Shown: positions 49,768 through 59,329 of the stretch, one piece after another
Layout: each line of letters starts with the position of its first letter
Position numbering within the stretch: position 1 is the first letter of the stretch
Assembly (NCBI RefSeq): GCF_010725885.1
Contig: NZ_AP022600.1
Span: forward strand, 2,170,001 to 2,234,000
From: Mycolicibacterium tokaiense
GTDB lineage: Bacteria; Actinomycetota; Actinomycetes; Mycobacteriales; Mycobacteriaceae
Reading direction: 5' to 3'
DNA: 64,000 nt
Notes under the pieces: model-generated
The model's database searches: none
What the model was told of the DNA's origin: nothing
What the model saw: the letters and a program-made list of their open reading frames with translations, nothing else
Made by a program: the position numbers and the translations under genes

Positions 49768-51978
49768 ATGTCGCACACCGCCCTGCGAATCTGTCCACTG
49801 TGTGAGGCGACGTGCGGGTTGGTCCTCACCATCGACGACAACCGGGTCACCGGGGCGCGCGGCGACCGCGACGACGTGTTCAGTGCGGGCTTCATCTGTC
49901 CCAAGGGCGCCAGCTTCGCCGAGCTCGACAATGACCCGGACCGGTTGATGCGTCCGTTGGTGCGCCGCGACGGCGCACTGGTGGAGACGACGTGGGAGGA
50001 GGCATTCCAGGCGGCCGCCGACGGTCTGAGCCGGGTCGCCGGCCGGCAGACCGCTGTGTATCTGGGCAACCCCAACGCCCACACCATCGCCGGTGCGCTG
50101 TACGCGCCGCTGGTCATCAAGGCGCTGGGCACCCGCTACGTGTTCAGCGCCAGCACCCTGGACCAGATGCCCAAGCAGGTCGCCCAGGGTTATCTCTACG
50201 GCAACGCCTTCGCGTTCACCGTGCCCGACATCGACCGCACCGACCACCTGGTGATCATCGGCGCCAACCCGCTGGTGTCCAACGGAAGTGTGGCCACCGC
50301 GGCTGATTTCGGCGGCAAGCTCAAGGCGCTGCGGCGCCGCGGCGGCCGGCTCACGGTGATCGACCCGAGCCGCACCCGCACCGCGGAGTTGGCCGACTGC
50401 CACCTGGCGCCGCGCCCGGGCACCGACGCCGCGCTGCTGTTCGCGGTGGTCAACGTGCTGTTCGCCGAGGGTCTCACCGCACCCGACCTCGGCGGCATCG
50501 CCGAGCACGTCACCGGCGTCGAGCAGGTCCGCGCCCTGGCCGCCGACTTCCCGCCCACCGCCGTCGCCCCGTACTGCGGCATCACCGTCGACGACATCCG
50601 CGATCTCGCCCGCTCCATCGCCGCGGCGCCGCGGTGCGCGGTGTACGGCCGCATCGGGACCTCGACCGTCGAATTCGGCACCCTCGGCAGCTGGCTCATC
50701 GACGTCATCAATCTGCTGACCGGGAATCTGGACCGACCGGGCGGGGCGATGTTCCCGCTGGGGCCCACCGCGCCCGCCCCACGCGAGCCCAAGCCCGGCC
50801 GCGGTTTCAGCACCGGCCGCTGGCACAGCCGGGTGTCCGGGCACCCCGAGGTGGCCTCGGAGTTCCCGGCCACCGCGCTGGCCGAGGAGATCGAGACACC
50901 CGGAGAGGGCCAGGTGCGGGCCATGATCACCGTGGCCGGCAACCCGGTGCTGTCGGCGCCGGACGGGCACCGGCTGGCCGCTGCGCTGGACGACATCGAG
51001 TTCATGCTCAGCATCGACCCCTATCTGAACGAGACCACGCGCCACGCTCACGTGGTGCTGCCGCCGCCCCCGCCGTCGCAGAGCGCCCATTTCGACTTCG
51101 CGCTGAACAATGTCGCCGTGCGCAACAACGCGCGGTACTCACCACCGGTCCTGCCCTTGGCCGACCGGCCCAGCGAGCCCGAGATCCTCTCGCGCATAGC
51201 ACTTCTGATCATGGGCGCCGGTCTGGACGCCGACCCGACGGCAGTCGATCAGCAGGTCATCGCAATGACGCTGGGCAAGGCCGTCGCCGATCCGCAGTCC
51301 GCGGTGTCCGGCCGTGACGTCGCCGAGTTGACCGCCATGCTGGCCGGGGACACCGGGTACGAAAAACGGCTCGACATGATGCTGCGGCTGGGGGCCTACG
51401 GTGACGGCTTCGGCGCCGATCCCGACGGGCTGAACCTGGACCGGTTGAAGGCCGCGCCGCACGGCATCGACCTCGGACCGCTGCAGCCGCGTATCCCCGC
51501 GGTGCTCCGAACCGCTTCGGGGACAGTCGAACTCGCTCCCGACGCGCTGGTGGTCGACGCGCAGCGGCTGGCCGCCGCCCTGGATGCAGTGCCCAGCCAG
51601 TTCGTGCTGATCGGGCGCAGGCATCTGCGGTCGAACAACAGCTGGATGCACAACATGCCTGCGCTCGCGGGCGGATCCAACCGCTGCACGCTGCAGATCC
51701 ATCCCGATGACGCGCAGATGCTGGGGCTGGGCGACACCGCCGTGGTGAAGGGTCCCGGCGGCGAGCTGATCGTGCCGGTCGAGGTCACCGACACCATCCG
51801 GCCCGGCGTGGTGTCCATCCCGCACGGCTGGGGCCACGGCCAGGACGGCACCCGGTTGGAGGTCGCGGCGACGCAACCGGGCGTCAATGTCAACCAGCTC
51901 AACGACGGCAGCTACCTGGACCCGCTCTCGGGTACGGCGGTGCTCAACGGATTACCGGTCGAGGTCTCCCCGGCTTAG
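49768..51978 (+). CDS. Molybdopterin-dependent oxidoreductase with one [4Fe-4S] cluster
   Basis: 736 residues, DMSO-reductase/formate-dehydrogenase superfamily. Cluster ligands are C9, C12, C16 and C44 (CPLCEATC, FICPKG). The bis-MGD-binding regions follow (LVIIGANPLVSNGSVA, VIDPSRTRTAELAD, GTLGSWLIDVINLLTGNLDRPGG), and a C-terminal molydopterin-dinucleotide domain (LIGRRHLRSNNSWMHNMP, VVSIPHGWGH). No Tat signal, so it is cytoplasmic. It starts 17 bases after hpt on the same strand. The substrate cannot be told; no redox partner subunit adjoins. Confidence 0.92.
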   Translation: MSHTALRICPLCEATCGLVLTIDDNRVTGARGDRDDVFSAGFICPKGASFAELDNDPDRLMRPLVRRDGALVETTWEEAFQAAADGLSRVAGRQTAVYLGNPNAHTIAGALYAPLVIKALGTRYVFSASTLDQMPKQVAQGYLYGNAFAFTVPDIDRTDHLVIIGANPLVSNGSVATAADFGGKLKALRRRGGRLTVIDPSRTRTAELADCHLAPRPGTDAALLFAVVNVLFAEGLTAPDLGGIAEHVTGVEQVRALAADFPPTAVAPYCGITVDDIRDLARSIAAAPRCAVYGRIGTSTVEFGTLGSWLIDVINLLTGNLDRPGGAMFPLGPTAPAPREPKPGRGFSTGRWHSRVSGHPEVASEFPATALAEEIETPGEGQVRAMITVAGNPVLSAPDGHRLAAALDDIEFMLSIDPYLNETTRHAHVVLPPPPPSQSAHFDFALNNVAVRNNARYSPPVLPLADRPSEPEILSRIALLIMGAGLDADPTAVDQQVIAMTLGKAVADPQSAVSGRDVAELTAMLAGDTGYEKRLDMMLRLGAYGDGFGADPDGLNLDRLKAAPHGIDLGPLQPRIPAVLRTASGTVELAPDALVVDAQRLAAALDAVPSQFVLIGRRHLRSNNSWMHNMPALAGGSNRCTLQIHPDDAQMLGLGDTAVVKGPGGELIVPVEVTDTIRPGVVSIPHGWGHGQDGTRLEVAATQPGVNVNQLNDGSYLDPLSGTAVLNGLPVEVSPA

Positions 51979-52701
51979 TTACGTGAGCTCCCAGACGGCG
52001 GTGACGGAGAACGACACCGTCTGTTGACCCGGCGACAGCGGCACCGGGCTGGCGGCCATGGCCCGCTCCATCGGCATCGGCGTGGGCGGGGGTGCGCCGC
52101 CGCCGGTTTCGGAGATCGAGATGATGCGGCCCAGTTGCATGCCGGACAGGTCGGCGTACTGCTGGGCGCGGGCCTGGGCGTCCTCGAAGGCGCCTGTGCG
52201 GGCGTCGCGGACCAATTCGGAGTCGTCGGCGAAGGAGTAGGCCACCGAGTTGATACGGGTGGCGTTGCCCCCGCTGGATTGGATCAGGGCCAGCACACGA
52301 CCGGCGACACCGGTATCGCGGATGGTCACGTTCATGGTGTTGCTCGCCTGGTAGCCCACGGGTTCGGTCGAGATGCCGTCGGGTCCGTACTGGGGTTGCA
52401 GCGTGAAATCCGCGGTGCCGATGTCCGCTTCGTCGATTCCGGCCTCCACCAGCGCGGTGCGGACCGCGTTCACCCGCTCGTTCGACTGGTTCATCGCATC
52501 GGTGGCATCGGTGGCCAGGACGCTGATCCCGGCGCTGGCGGTCATCAGGTCCGGCGTGCCCTGCACATCACCCTCTCCGACCACCGTCACCTGACGTGCG
52601 GTGTCCCCGGGGAGTGCCGGTGCGGGCGGCGCCGCGTCACAGGCGGCGACGGTGACAGCGGTGACACCGGCGAGCAGGATGGCGGTCAGACGGGTCGGCA
52701 T
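51979..52701 (-). CDS. lpqG: SIMPL-domain (DUF541) lipoprotein, LpqG-like
   Basis: 240 residues. Signal peptide with a lipobox ending AAC (Cys21), then a SIMPL domain (VTVVGEGDVQGTPDLMTASAGI, and ARAQQYADLSGMQLGRIISISE near the C-terminus). Same position as lpqG (Rv3623) next to hpt in M. tuberculosis. Exported and membrane anchored; molecular role unknown. Its stop directly abuts the stop of the convergent molybdopterin gene. Confidence 0.88.
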   Translation of the reverse strand: MPTRLTAILLAGVTAVTVAACDAAPPAPALPGDTARQVTVVGEGDVQGTPDLMTASAGISVLATDATDAMNQSNERVNAVRTALVEAGIDEADIGTADFTLQPQYGPDGISTEPVGYQASNTMNVTIRDTGVAGRVLALIQSSGGNATRINSVAYSFADDSELVRDARTGAFEDAQARAQQYADLSGMQLGRIISISETGGGAPPPTPMPMERAMAASPVPLSPGQQTVSFSVTAVWELT

Positions 52702-52792
52702 GCCCAGACCCTATCTGGTCAGCACCGTGCTGGCGATGGAGTTCGCCCGGTCAGGCGAATCGCCAAGGGCTGCAGGCTTTCTACGGGTCTGA

Positions 52793-52972
52793 TCAGTGAG
52801 AGGCGAGGTCGAGGTCGGTGCGGCGAACTTCGGAAGCGCCGATGCCGGCGACGGCTGCGGCCGCCTGCTCTGCAGTGATCTCGCGGTTCTGCAGCGCCAT
52901 CCCGATGCGGGTGACCTCGACGAACTCGCTGATGGTCTGGCGGGCCTGGTGGATTCGCTGCGCGAAAGTCAT
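52793..52972 (-). CDS. Small hypothetical protein, 59 residues
   Basis: ATG at 52972 is preceded by AGAGGACG, a good ribosome binding site; a longer start at 53008 lacks one. The sequence MTFAQRIHQARQTISEFVEV continues as two amphipathic helices with an ITAEQAAAAVAGIGASE stretch. No known domain. The frame and its Shine-Dalgarno make it a plausible real small gene, but nothing else supports it. Confidence 0.5.
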   Translation of the reverse strand: MTFAQRIHQARQTISEFVEVTRIGMALQNREITAEQAAAAVAGIGASEVRRTDLDLASH

Positions 52973-53119
52973 CGTCGTCCTCTGTGTTTGCTCGGTTACG
53001 CACTCCATTAAACGTCCGGCGGCGGTGCCCAGGCACCCTCAGGCGTGGTTAGATTGCTCACGTGACCTGCGACAATGATGCAGATCACAACTGCGGGCAC
53101 CATCTTCGGGCGCACCCGG

Positions 53120-54133
53120 CTACGGCGTCACCAGGATTTTGCAGTGCCGTTCGGGGTCGGACAAACCGTCGAACGCCGCACCCACGTCGTCGAGTCCCAC
53201 CGTCGAGGTGATCATCGGAGCCACGTCGACCACGCCGTCGGCGATTGCGGTCAACGCCGCCGCGAACTCCTTCGGGCTGTGCCCGAACACGAACCGCACG
53301 CTCAGGTTTTTCATGGCGGCAAACGCCGGACGCACGCTGTCGGGCTGCATCGACATGCCCACCGACACCAGCCGGGCGCCACTCGGCGCCATCCGCACGG
53401 CCTCGTCGAGGATGCCGGGCACTCCGACGGCTTCGAATATCACGGTGGGTCGCACCACGTCGAACGGGGATCGCACGGCGGGGTCGACGGCTTCGGCGGC
53501 TCCCATGGCCTGCGCCAGGGTGCGCCGCACGGGGGAGAAGTCGCTGGACACAACATGTTCCACCCCGGCAGCTCGCAGCGCGGCGATGATGGAGATGCCC
53601 ACCGGGCCTGCGCCGATCACCAATGCGGCGTCGCCGGGGCGGATGCGGGATGCGTTCACGGCGTGGATGCCGACGGCCAGTGGCTCGGTCAACGCGGCCC
53701 GCTGGGCGTCGAGGCCGTTCGGTACCGTCAGCAGCAGCGGCGCCGAGAGCAGCATGCGCTCGGCGTACCCGCCGATCACAGTGTTGCTGAACACGATTCC
53801 ATCGATGCGTTCACCGGAGATCAGGATGGGTTGGGAGGTCACCAGCGTCCCGGGGGCCGGGGCGGTGGTGCCGGGTCCGGCCTCGAGGATCTCGGCGCTG
53901 AATTCGTGGCCCATGAACACGTCGGCGTCCAGGTCGAGGCGGGTGTCCATGGGTGCATCGCGGACGTCGCGGGCCAGTTCGATCATCTCGGCGCCGTGCT
54001 GGGCGAAGTGCAGGTCGGATCCGCAGATTCCGCAGGCCCGGACCGCCACCAGGACCTGGCCGGGTCCCGGCGCCGGTTCGGGAACGTCGTCGCGCGCGAC
54101 CATCCTGGATTCGCGTAACACGCTGGCGCGCAT
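53120..54133 (-). CDS. Zinc-binding dehydrogenase (medium-chain alcohol dehydrogenase family)
   Basis: 337 residues. Catalytic-zinc region C37 (CGICGSDLHF) and GHEF, and the Rossmann motif VIGAGPVGISIIAAL. The four-cysteine structural zinc lobe normally found after residue 90 is absent, so this belongs to a subgroup with only the catalytic zinc. ATG at 54133 shares one base with the preceding stop (TGATG), coupling it to the LLM oxidoreductase. Probably acts on an alcohol or ketone from the same small pathway as EphA. Confidence 0.88.
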   Translation of the reverse strand: MRASVLRESRMVARDDVPEPAPGPGQVLVAVRACGICGSDLHFAQHGAEMIELARDVRDAPMDTRLDLDADVFMGHEFSAEILEAGPGTTAPAPGTLVTSQPILISGERIDGIVFSNTVIGGYAERMLLSAPLLLTVPNGLDAQRAALTEPLAVGIHAVNASRIRPGDAALVIGAGPVGISIIAALRAAGVEHVVSSDFSPVRRTLAQAMGAAEAVDPAVRSPFDVVRPTVIFEAVGVPGILDEAVRMAPSGARLVSVGMSMQPDSVRPAFAAMKNLSVRFVFGHSPKEFAAALTAIADGVVDVAPMITSTVGLDDVGAAFDGLSDPERHCKILVTP

Positions 54134-55314
54134 CAGTTCCCGGCCTCCCGGGTGTGCTCGGCGATGGCGTTCACCACGGCCTCGCCGGCGCGGCCCAGCA
54201 GCTCGCCGCGTTTGCCCTTGGCCCACTCGTGGGACAGCCGGGGCGGGGTCAACTGGCCCTTGAAGTGTGGGATGACTCTGCGAGCGAACAGGTCATAGGA
54301 GTGCCGGGTGGCTTCGGGGTCGGCCCAGTCGTGGCCGAGCATGAGGAATGTCCCGAACCCGCCCGACTGGTCGAGCAGTCCGGAGATGTAGGCGATCGCG
54401 TCGTCGGCAGTGCCGATACAGCAGTTGCCCTTGGCGGCGTACTCGGCCACGAACTCCCGCGGGCTGGGCGGGGTGCCGTCGACGGAGTTGGACAGCGGGA
54501 CGAAGCCCGCCGCCCCGAAGTAGTTCGCGAAATCCTGCAGACCGTAGGTGCAGTCATCGATGGCCTGGTCGCGGGTGTCGGCCAGGTGCACGATGCCCAG
54601 CACCCGCCAGTTGGCCCGGTCCGGCTCGGCGCGGCCGGCCTTGTCTGCCTGTTCGGTGACGATCTGCCAGGCGTTCTCCAGCGCGGCGAAGCCGCCGGGC
54701 ACCGACATCGACAACGACAGCAGTGACGTGCCCAGAGCCCCGGCCAGTCGGGGACCCGACGGCGACACCATCGCGGCCGTGGATATCTCCGGGTAGGGCC
54801 ACGTGTACGGCCGCATCTGCAGGGCCGCGTCCCGCAGGGTGAACCAGTCGGTCTGCCGGTGGATCCGCTCGTCCGGCGCGGCGCGGAACAGGGCCAGGAT
54901 GGCCTCCAGCGACTCCTGCATCATCGGCCGCTGCCGCACCGGATCGATGCCCATCATGTAGGCGTCCGACGGCAGGGCACCCGGACCGGTCCCGAACATC
55001 ACCCGACCACGGGTCAGGTGGTCCAGCAGTACCCAGCGGTCGGCCACCATCAGCGGGTGGTGATAGGGCAGCGACACCACCCCGGTTCCCAGCCGGATGT
55101 GTCTGGTGCGCTCGGCAGCCGCGGCGATGAACACCTCCGGGCAGGCGATCAGCTCATATCCGCCCGAGTGGTGCTCACCGAACCAGGCCTCGTCGAAACC
55201 CAGCCGGTCCAGCCAGCCCACCCGCTCCAGGTCGTATTCCAGCGCCACGGTGGGTGACTGGCCGACGGGGTGGAACGGCGTGACGAAGACACCGAAGTTC
55301 AGCGGCCGGTTCAT
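54133..55314 (-). CDS. LLM-class flavin-dependent oxidoreductase (Rv3618-like)
   Basis: 393 residues, luciferase-like TIM barrel using FMN or F420. Recognisable by FGVFVTPFHP, GFDEAWFGEHHSGGYELIACPEVF, RTRHIRLGTGVVSLPYHHPLMVADRW and GRVMFGTGPGALPSDAYMMG. ATG 55314 overlaps the EphA stop (ATGA). The pairing of an LLM monooxygenase with ephA matches Rv3618/Rv3617, suggesting oxygenation followed by epoxide or ester hydrolysis of a hydrophobic substrate. Confidence 0.92.
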   Translation of the reverse strand: MNRPLNFGVFVTPFHPVGQSPTVALEYDLERVGWLDRLGFDEAWFGEHHSGGYELIACPEVFIAAAAERTRHIRLGTGVVSLPYHHPLMVADRWVLLDHLTRGRVMFGTGPGALPSDAYMMGIDPVRQRPMMQESLEAILALFRAAPDERIHRQTDWFTLRDAALQMRPYTWPYPEISTAAMVSPSGPRLAGALGTSLLSLSMSVPGGFAALENAWQIVTEQADKAGRAEPDRANWRVLGIVHLADTRDQAIDDCTYGLQDFANYFGAAGFVPLSNSVDGTPPSPREFVAEYAAKGNCCIGTADDAIAYISGLLDQSGGFGTFLMLGHDWADPEATRHSYDLFARRVIPHFKGQLTPPRLSHEWAKGKRGELLGRAGEAVVNAIAEHTREAGN

Positions 55315-56195
55315 CGCACCTCTTCCAGGAAGTCCAGCAGGATCGCGGTCACCTCGTCGGCGCGTTCCTGGTGCACCCAGTGCCCCGCGCCGTCCAGCAG
55401 CACCTCGCGGTAGGGCCCCACCGCCACTTCGGTGGCCCGCTCGGGGCGCATGAACCCCAGCACGGGGTCGGCCGTCCCGCCGACGAACAGGGCGGGCACG
55501 GTGATGCGGGTGCTGTCGAGTGCACCGGTGGTCGCCCAGTTGCGGTCGTAGTTGCGGTACCAGTTCAGGCCGCCGGTGAAACCGGTGCGGGTGAACTCCC
55601 GGACGTAGACCTCGAAGGTTGCGGTGTCGAGCCACGGCGGCAGGTCGGCATCGGGTGCGCCGGCGAACAGCCCGCGCATGGTGGCGGCCACATCGGCGCC
55701 CAACATCGCCTCGGCCGGCCCGGGTTCCTGGAATTGCAGCATGTAGAAGTCGTCGCCGAACTTCTCCCGCCACCGCTCGGTGGGCCGGCTGCGCGGACGC
55801 GGCACCGGCGGCACGCTGATTCCCGCCACGGCGCGCACCCGGTCCGGGTGCAGCAGCGCGGTGTGCCAGGCCACCATCGCGCCCCAGTCGTGGCCCACCA
55901 CCACGGCCTGCCGCGCCCCGGCCCAGTCCAGCAGCGTCACCAGATCTGCGGTCAGGTGATGGATGTCGTAGGCGGTGACGTCGGCGGGCCGGCTGGAACC
56001 GCCGTAACCCCGCTGATCGGGGGCCAGAACGTGGAACCCGGCGCCGGCGAGCGGGGCGATCTGGTGGCGCCAGGTGTGCGCCAGGTCGGGGAATCCATGG
56101 GCCAGGACCACCAGCGGTGCGCCGGGTGTGCCGGCCTCGACCGTGCGCAGCCGCACCCCGTTGCGCTCGACCAATCGTTCGGTTGAGGTGGGCAC
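55311..56195 (-). CDS. ephA: Epoxide hydrolase, alpha/beta-hydrolase fold
   Basis: 294 residues. Oxyanion motif HGFPDLAHTWRHQ, nucleophile Asp103 in VGHDWGAMV, cap-domain segment FTRTGFTGGLNWYRNYDRNW with the tyrosine that activates epoxides, and the final His in GAGHWVHQE. It is about 28 residues shorter than M. tuberculosis EphA, the missing part being in the cap. GTG start at 56195. First gene of the ephA, LLM, dehydrogenase operon, divergent from ftsH. Confidence 0.9.
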   Translation of the reverse strand: MPTSTERLVERNGVRLRTVEAGTPGAPLVVLAHGFPDLAHTWRHQIAPLAGAGFHVLAPDQRGYGGSSRPADVTAYDIHHLTADLVTLLDWAGARQAVVVGHDWGAMVAWHTALLHPDRVRAVAGISVPPVPRPRSRPTERWREKFGDDFYMLQFQEPGPAEAMLGADVAATMRGLFAGAPDADLPPWLDTATFEVYVREFTRTGFTGGLNWYRNYDRNWATTGALDSTRITVPALFVGGTADPVLGFMRPERATEVAVGPYREVLLDGAGHWVHQERADEVTAILLDFLEEVR

Positions 56196-56292
56196 GGTCT
56201 CACCAAATCATGTTTCTGTAGCCGTGGGAACTGCCGATCGTTGGGCTAGCGGTAGCCTTGAAGTTCTCTCCCCGCGCGCATTGGAAGGACCT

Positions 56293-56317
56293 GGCCGGCA
56301 GGACATGGATGCCGGCC
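56293..56317 (+). promoter_or_regulatory. Hairpin in the ftsH leader
   Basis: Perfect 8-bp stem GGCCGGCA / TGCCGGCC with a 9-base loop, ending 10 bases before the ftsH ATG, in the place of a Shine-Dalgarno, which is not visible. It could affect translation initiation of ftsH. Confidence 0.45.
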
Positions 56318-56327
56318 GACGAATTTG

Positions 56328-58724
56328 ATGAATCGAAAAACCCTGATCCGCACGCTCACGGTGATCGCCGTGGTGCTGTTGCTCGGCTGGTCGTTCTTCT
56401 ATTTCTCCGACGACACCCGCGGTTACAAGCCCGTGGACACGTCCGTCGCGATCGCCCAGATCAGCGACAACAACGTCAACAGCGCGCAGATCGACGACCG
56501 CGAGCAACAGGTCCGCCTGGAGCTCAAGGAAGGCAACGGCGACACCGAGAACTCCACCCAGGTGATCTCGAAGTACCCCACCGGGTACGGCGTCACGCTG
56601 TTCAACGATCTCAGCGAGAAGAACGTCAAGATCAACACCGTGGTGAACCAGGGCAGCGTGCTCGGCTCACTGTTGATCTACATGCTGCCGCTGCTGCTGC
56701 TCGTCGGCCTGTTCATCATGTTCTCGCGGATGCAGCGTGGGGGCGGGATGGGCTTCGGCTTCGGGAAGTCGAAGGCCAAACAGCTCAGCAAGGACATGCC
56801 CAAGACCACCTTCGCCGACGTGGCGGGTGCCGACGAGGCTGTCGAAGAGCTCTACGAGATCAAGGACTTCCTGCAGAACCCGGCGCGCTATCAGGCCCTG
56901 GGAGCCAAGATCCCCCGCGGTGTGCTGCTCTACGGCCCGCCCGGAACCGGTAAGACGCTGCTGGCCCGTGCCGTCGCCGGCGAGGCCGGCGTCCCGTTCT
57001 TCACCATCTCGGGTTCGGACTTCGTCGAGATGTTCGTCGGTGTGGGCGCCTCCCGCGTGCGCGACATGTTCGAGCAGGCCAAGCAGAACAGCCCGTGCAT
57101 CATCTTCGTCGACGAGATCGATGCGGTGGGCCGCCAGCGCGGCGCGGGTCTGGGCGGCGGGCACGACGAGCGCGAACAGACGCTGAACCAGCTGCTGGTC
57201 GAGATGGACGGCTTCGGCGACCGCCAGAACGTCATCCTCATCGCCGCCACCAACCGGCCCGACATCCTGGACCCGGCGCTGCTGCGCCCCGGCCGCTTCG
57301 ACCGCCAGATCCCGGTGACCGCGCCCGACCTGGCCGGCCGCCGCGCCGTGTTGAAGGTGCACTCCGAGGGCAAGCCGATCGCGGGCGACGCCGATCTCGA
57401 GGGTCTGGCCAAGCGCACCGTGGGCATGTCGGGTGCCGACCTGGCCAACGTCATCAACGAGGCCGCCCTGCTGACCGCGCGCGAGAACGGCACCATCATC
57501 ACCGGCGCCGCCCTGGAAGAGGCCGTCGACCGCGTGATCGGCGGCCCCCGCCGCAAGAGCCGCATCATCAGCGAGGAAGAGAAGAAGATCACCGCCTACC
57601 ACGAGGGCGGACACACCCTCGCCGCGTGGGCGATGCCGGACATCGAGCCGATCTACAAGGTGACCATCCTGGCTCGCGGGCGGACCGGCGGCCACGCCGT
57701 CTCGGTCCCCGAGGACGACAAAGGTCTGATGACCCGTTCGGAGATGATCGCCCGGCTGGTGTTCGCGATGGGGGGGCGCGCGGCCGAGGAACTGATCTTC
57801 CGCGAGCCCACCACCGGTGCGTCGTCGGACATCCAGCAGGCCACCCGGATCGCGCGCGCCATGGTGACCGAGTACGGCATGAGCGCCAAACTGGGCGCGG
57901 TCAAGTACGGCACCGAACACGGTGACCCGTTCCTGGGCCGCTCCATGGGCACGCAGGCCGACTACAGCCACGAGGTGGCTCGCGAGATCGACGAAGAGGT
58001 CCGCAAGCTGATCGAGGCCGCCCACACCGAGGCGTGGGAGGTGCTCAGCGAGAACCGCGACGTGCTCGACGTCCTGGCCGGCGAGCTGCTGGAGAAGGAG
58101 ACCCTGCACCGGGCCGAGCTCCAGGTCATCCTCGGGGATGTCCGCAAGCGTCCCCGCATCACCGCGTTCGACGATTTCGGTGGTCGCGTGCCGTCGGACA
58201 AGCCGCCCATCAAGACGCCGGGCGAATTGGCCATCGAGCGCGGCGAGGAGTGGCCCAAACCGCTGCCCGAACCGGCGTTCAAGCAGGCCATGCGCGAGGC
58301 CGAACGCAGGAACAACGGCTCCAACGGTGCCACCAACGGCTCCAACGGTTCCAATGGTGCCCAGGGGCAGGGCCCCAAGCAGCCGGACTACGGTGCCCCC
58401 GCCGGGTGGCACGCTCCGGGCTGGCCGCCGCGCGGTGGCCAGCCGCAGCCCCCGCAGCAGCCGCAGCAACCCTGGTACCCGCCGCCGGGCCAGCAGCCCC
58501 CCGGGCCGCCGTCGGGTGGCTGGGGTCCGCCGTCGGGCGGGTACCCCGGGCAGCACTCGGGTGGGTATCCCGGCCCGCCGTCCGGCGGCTATCCCGGACA
58601 GCAGCAGCCTTACCCGTATCAGCCCTACCCGCCGCAGTATGGTCAGCCTGGACCCGAGGACCGCGACCGATCGGACCCCCGGGGTGAGGAGTCAGGCCGG
58701 CACACCCGGCCGGACCACGGCTGA
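56328..58724 (+). CDS. ftsH: ATP-dependent zinc metalloprotease FtsH
   Basis: 798 residues. Two N-terminal membrane helices flank a small extracytoplasmic domain. AAA+ module: Walker A G203-PPGTGK-T210, [12 protein letters not shown], second region of homology [19 protein letters not shown]. Zinc site H425-EGG-H429 (HEGGH, the mycobacterial variant). The C-terminal 160 residues are Asn/Gly- then Pro/Gly-rich repeats (SGGYPG units), a disordered tail. Degrades misfolded and regulatory membrane proteins. ATG 56328; TTG 56325 is less likely. First gene of the folate operon region, 17 bases before folE. Confidence 0.97.
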   Translation: MNRKTLIRTLTVIAVVLLLGWSFFYFSDDTRGYKPVDTSVAIAQISDNNVNSAQIDDREQQVRLELKEGNGDTENSTQVISKYPTGYGVTLFNDLSEKNVKINTVVNQGSVLGSLLIYMLPLLLLVGLFIMFSRMQRGGGMGFGFGKSKAKQLSKDMPKTTFADVAGADEAVEELYEIKDFLQNPARYQALGAKIPRGVLLYGPPGTGKTLLARAVAGEAGVPFFTISGSDFVEMFVGVGASRVRDMFEQAKQNSPCIIFVDEIDAVGRQRGAGLGGGHDEREQTLNQLLVEMDGFGDRQNVILIAATNRPDILDPALLRPGRFDRQIPVTAPDLAGRRAVLKVHSEGKPIAGDADLEGLAKRTVGMSGADLANVINEAALLTARENGTIITGAALEEAVDRVIGGPRRKSRIISEEEKKITAYHEGGHTLAAWAMPDIEPIYKVTILARGRTGGHAVSVPEDDKGLMTRSEMIARLVFAMGGRAAEELIFREPTTGASSDIQQATRIARAMVTEYGMSAKLGAVKYGTEHGDPFLGRSMGTQADYSHEVAREIDEEVRKLIEAAHTEAWEVLSENRDVLDVLAGELLEKETLHRAELQVILGDVRKRPRITAFDDFGGRVPSDKPPIKTPGELAIERGEEWPKPLPEPAFKQAMREAERRNNGSNGATNGSNGSNGAQGQGPKQPDYGAPAGWHAPGWPPRGGQPQPPQQPQQPWYPPPGQQPPGPPSGGWGPPSGGYPGQHSGGYPGPPSGGYPGQQQPYPYQPYPPQYGQPGPEDRDRSDPRGEESGRHTRPDHG

Positions 58725-58741
58725 CGGAAGCTGAGGCTGGA

Positions 58742-59329
58742 ATGACCACACAGAGTCGTCCGGTGTTCGACCAGGTGCGGGCAGAGAAGGCCGTCCGCGA
58801 ACTGCTGTACGCCGTCGGGGAGGACCCGGACCGCCACGGTCTGATCGACACCCCGGCGCGGGTGGCCCGCGCCTATCAGGAGATGTTCGCCGGGCTCTAC
58901 ACCGATCCCGACGACGTGCTCAACACCACGTTCGACGAGCAGCACGACGAACTGGTGTTGGTCAAGGACATCCCGATGTACTCGACCTGCGAGCACCATC
59001 TGGTGTCGTTCCACGGCGTCGCCCATGTCGGCTACATCCCCGGCAAGGACGGTCGGGTGACCGGCTTGTCGAAGCTCGCCCGGGTGGTCGACCTCTATGC
59101 CAAGCGACCGCAGGTGCAGGAGCGGCTCACCGGCCAGGTGGCCGACGCGTTGATGCGCAAGCTGGACCCCCGCGGGGTCATCGTGGTGATGGAAGCCGAG
59201 CATCTGTGCATGGCCATGCGCGGTATCCGCAAGCCGGGTGCCTCCACCACCACGTCGGCGGTGCGCGGGCAGTTCAAGACCGACAAGGCATCTCGGGCCG
59301 AGGCGCTGGAACTCATCCTGCGCAAGTGA
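58742..59329 (+). CDS. folE: GTP cyclohydrolase I
   Basis: 195 residues. Converts GTP to 7,8-dihydroneopterin triphosphate, the first step of folate synthesis. Zinc/active-site signature [13 protein letters not shown] and [17 protein letters not shown], with the catalytic [25 protein letters not shown] at 58742 with GAGGCTGGA upstream. Its stop overlaps the folP GTG. Confidence 0.97.
   Translation: MTTQSRPVFDQVRAEKAVRELLYAVGEDPDRHGLIDTPARVARAYQEMFAGLYTDPDDVLNTTFDEQHDELVLVKDIPMYSTCEHHLVSFHGVAHVGYIPGKDGRVTGLSKLARVVDLYAKRPQVQERLTGQVADALMRKLDPRGVIVVMEAEHLCMAMRGIRKPGASTTTSAVRGQFKTDKASRAEALELILRK

Noticed and set aside
58300..58680. Tandem DNA repeat in the 3' part of ftsH
   Set aside because: The repeats are coding: they give Asn/Gly and Pro/Gly tail motifs typical of actinobacterial FtsH, so they are described with the gene and not as a separate element.
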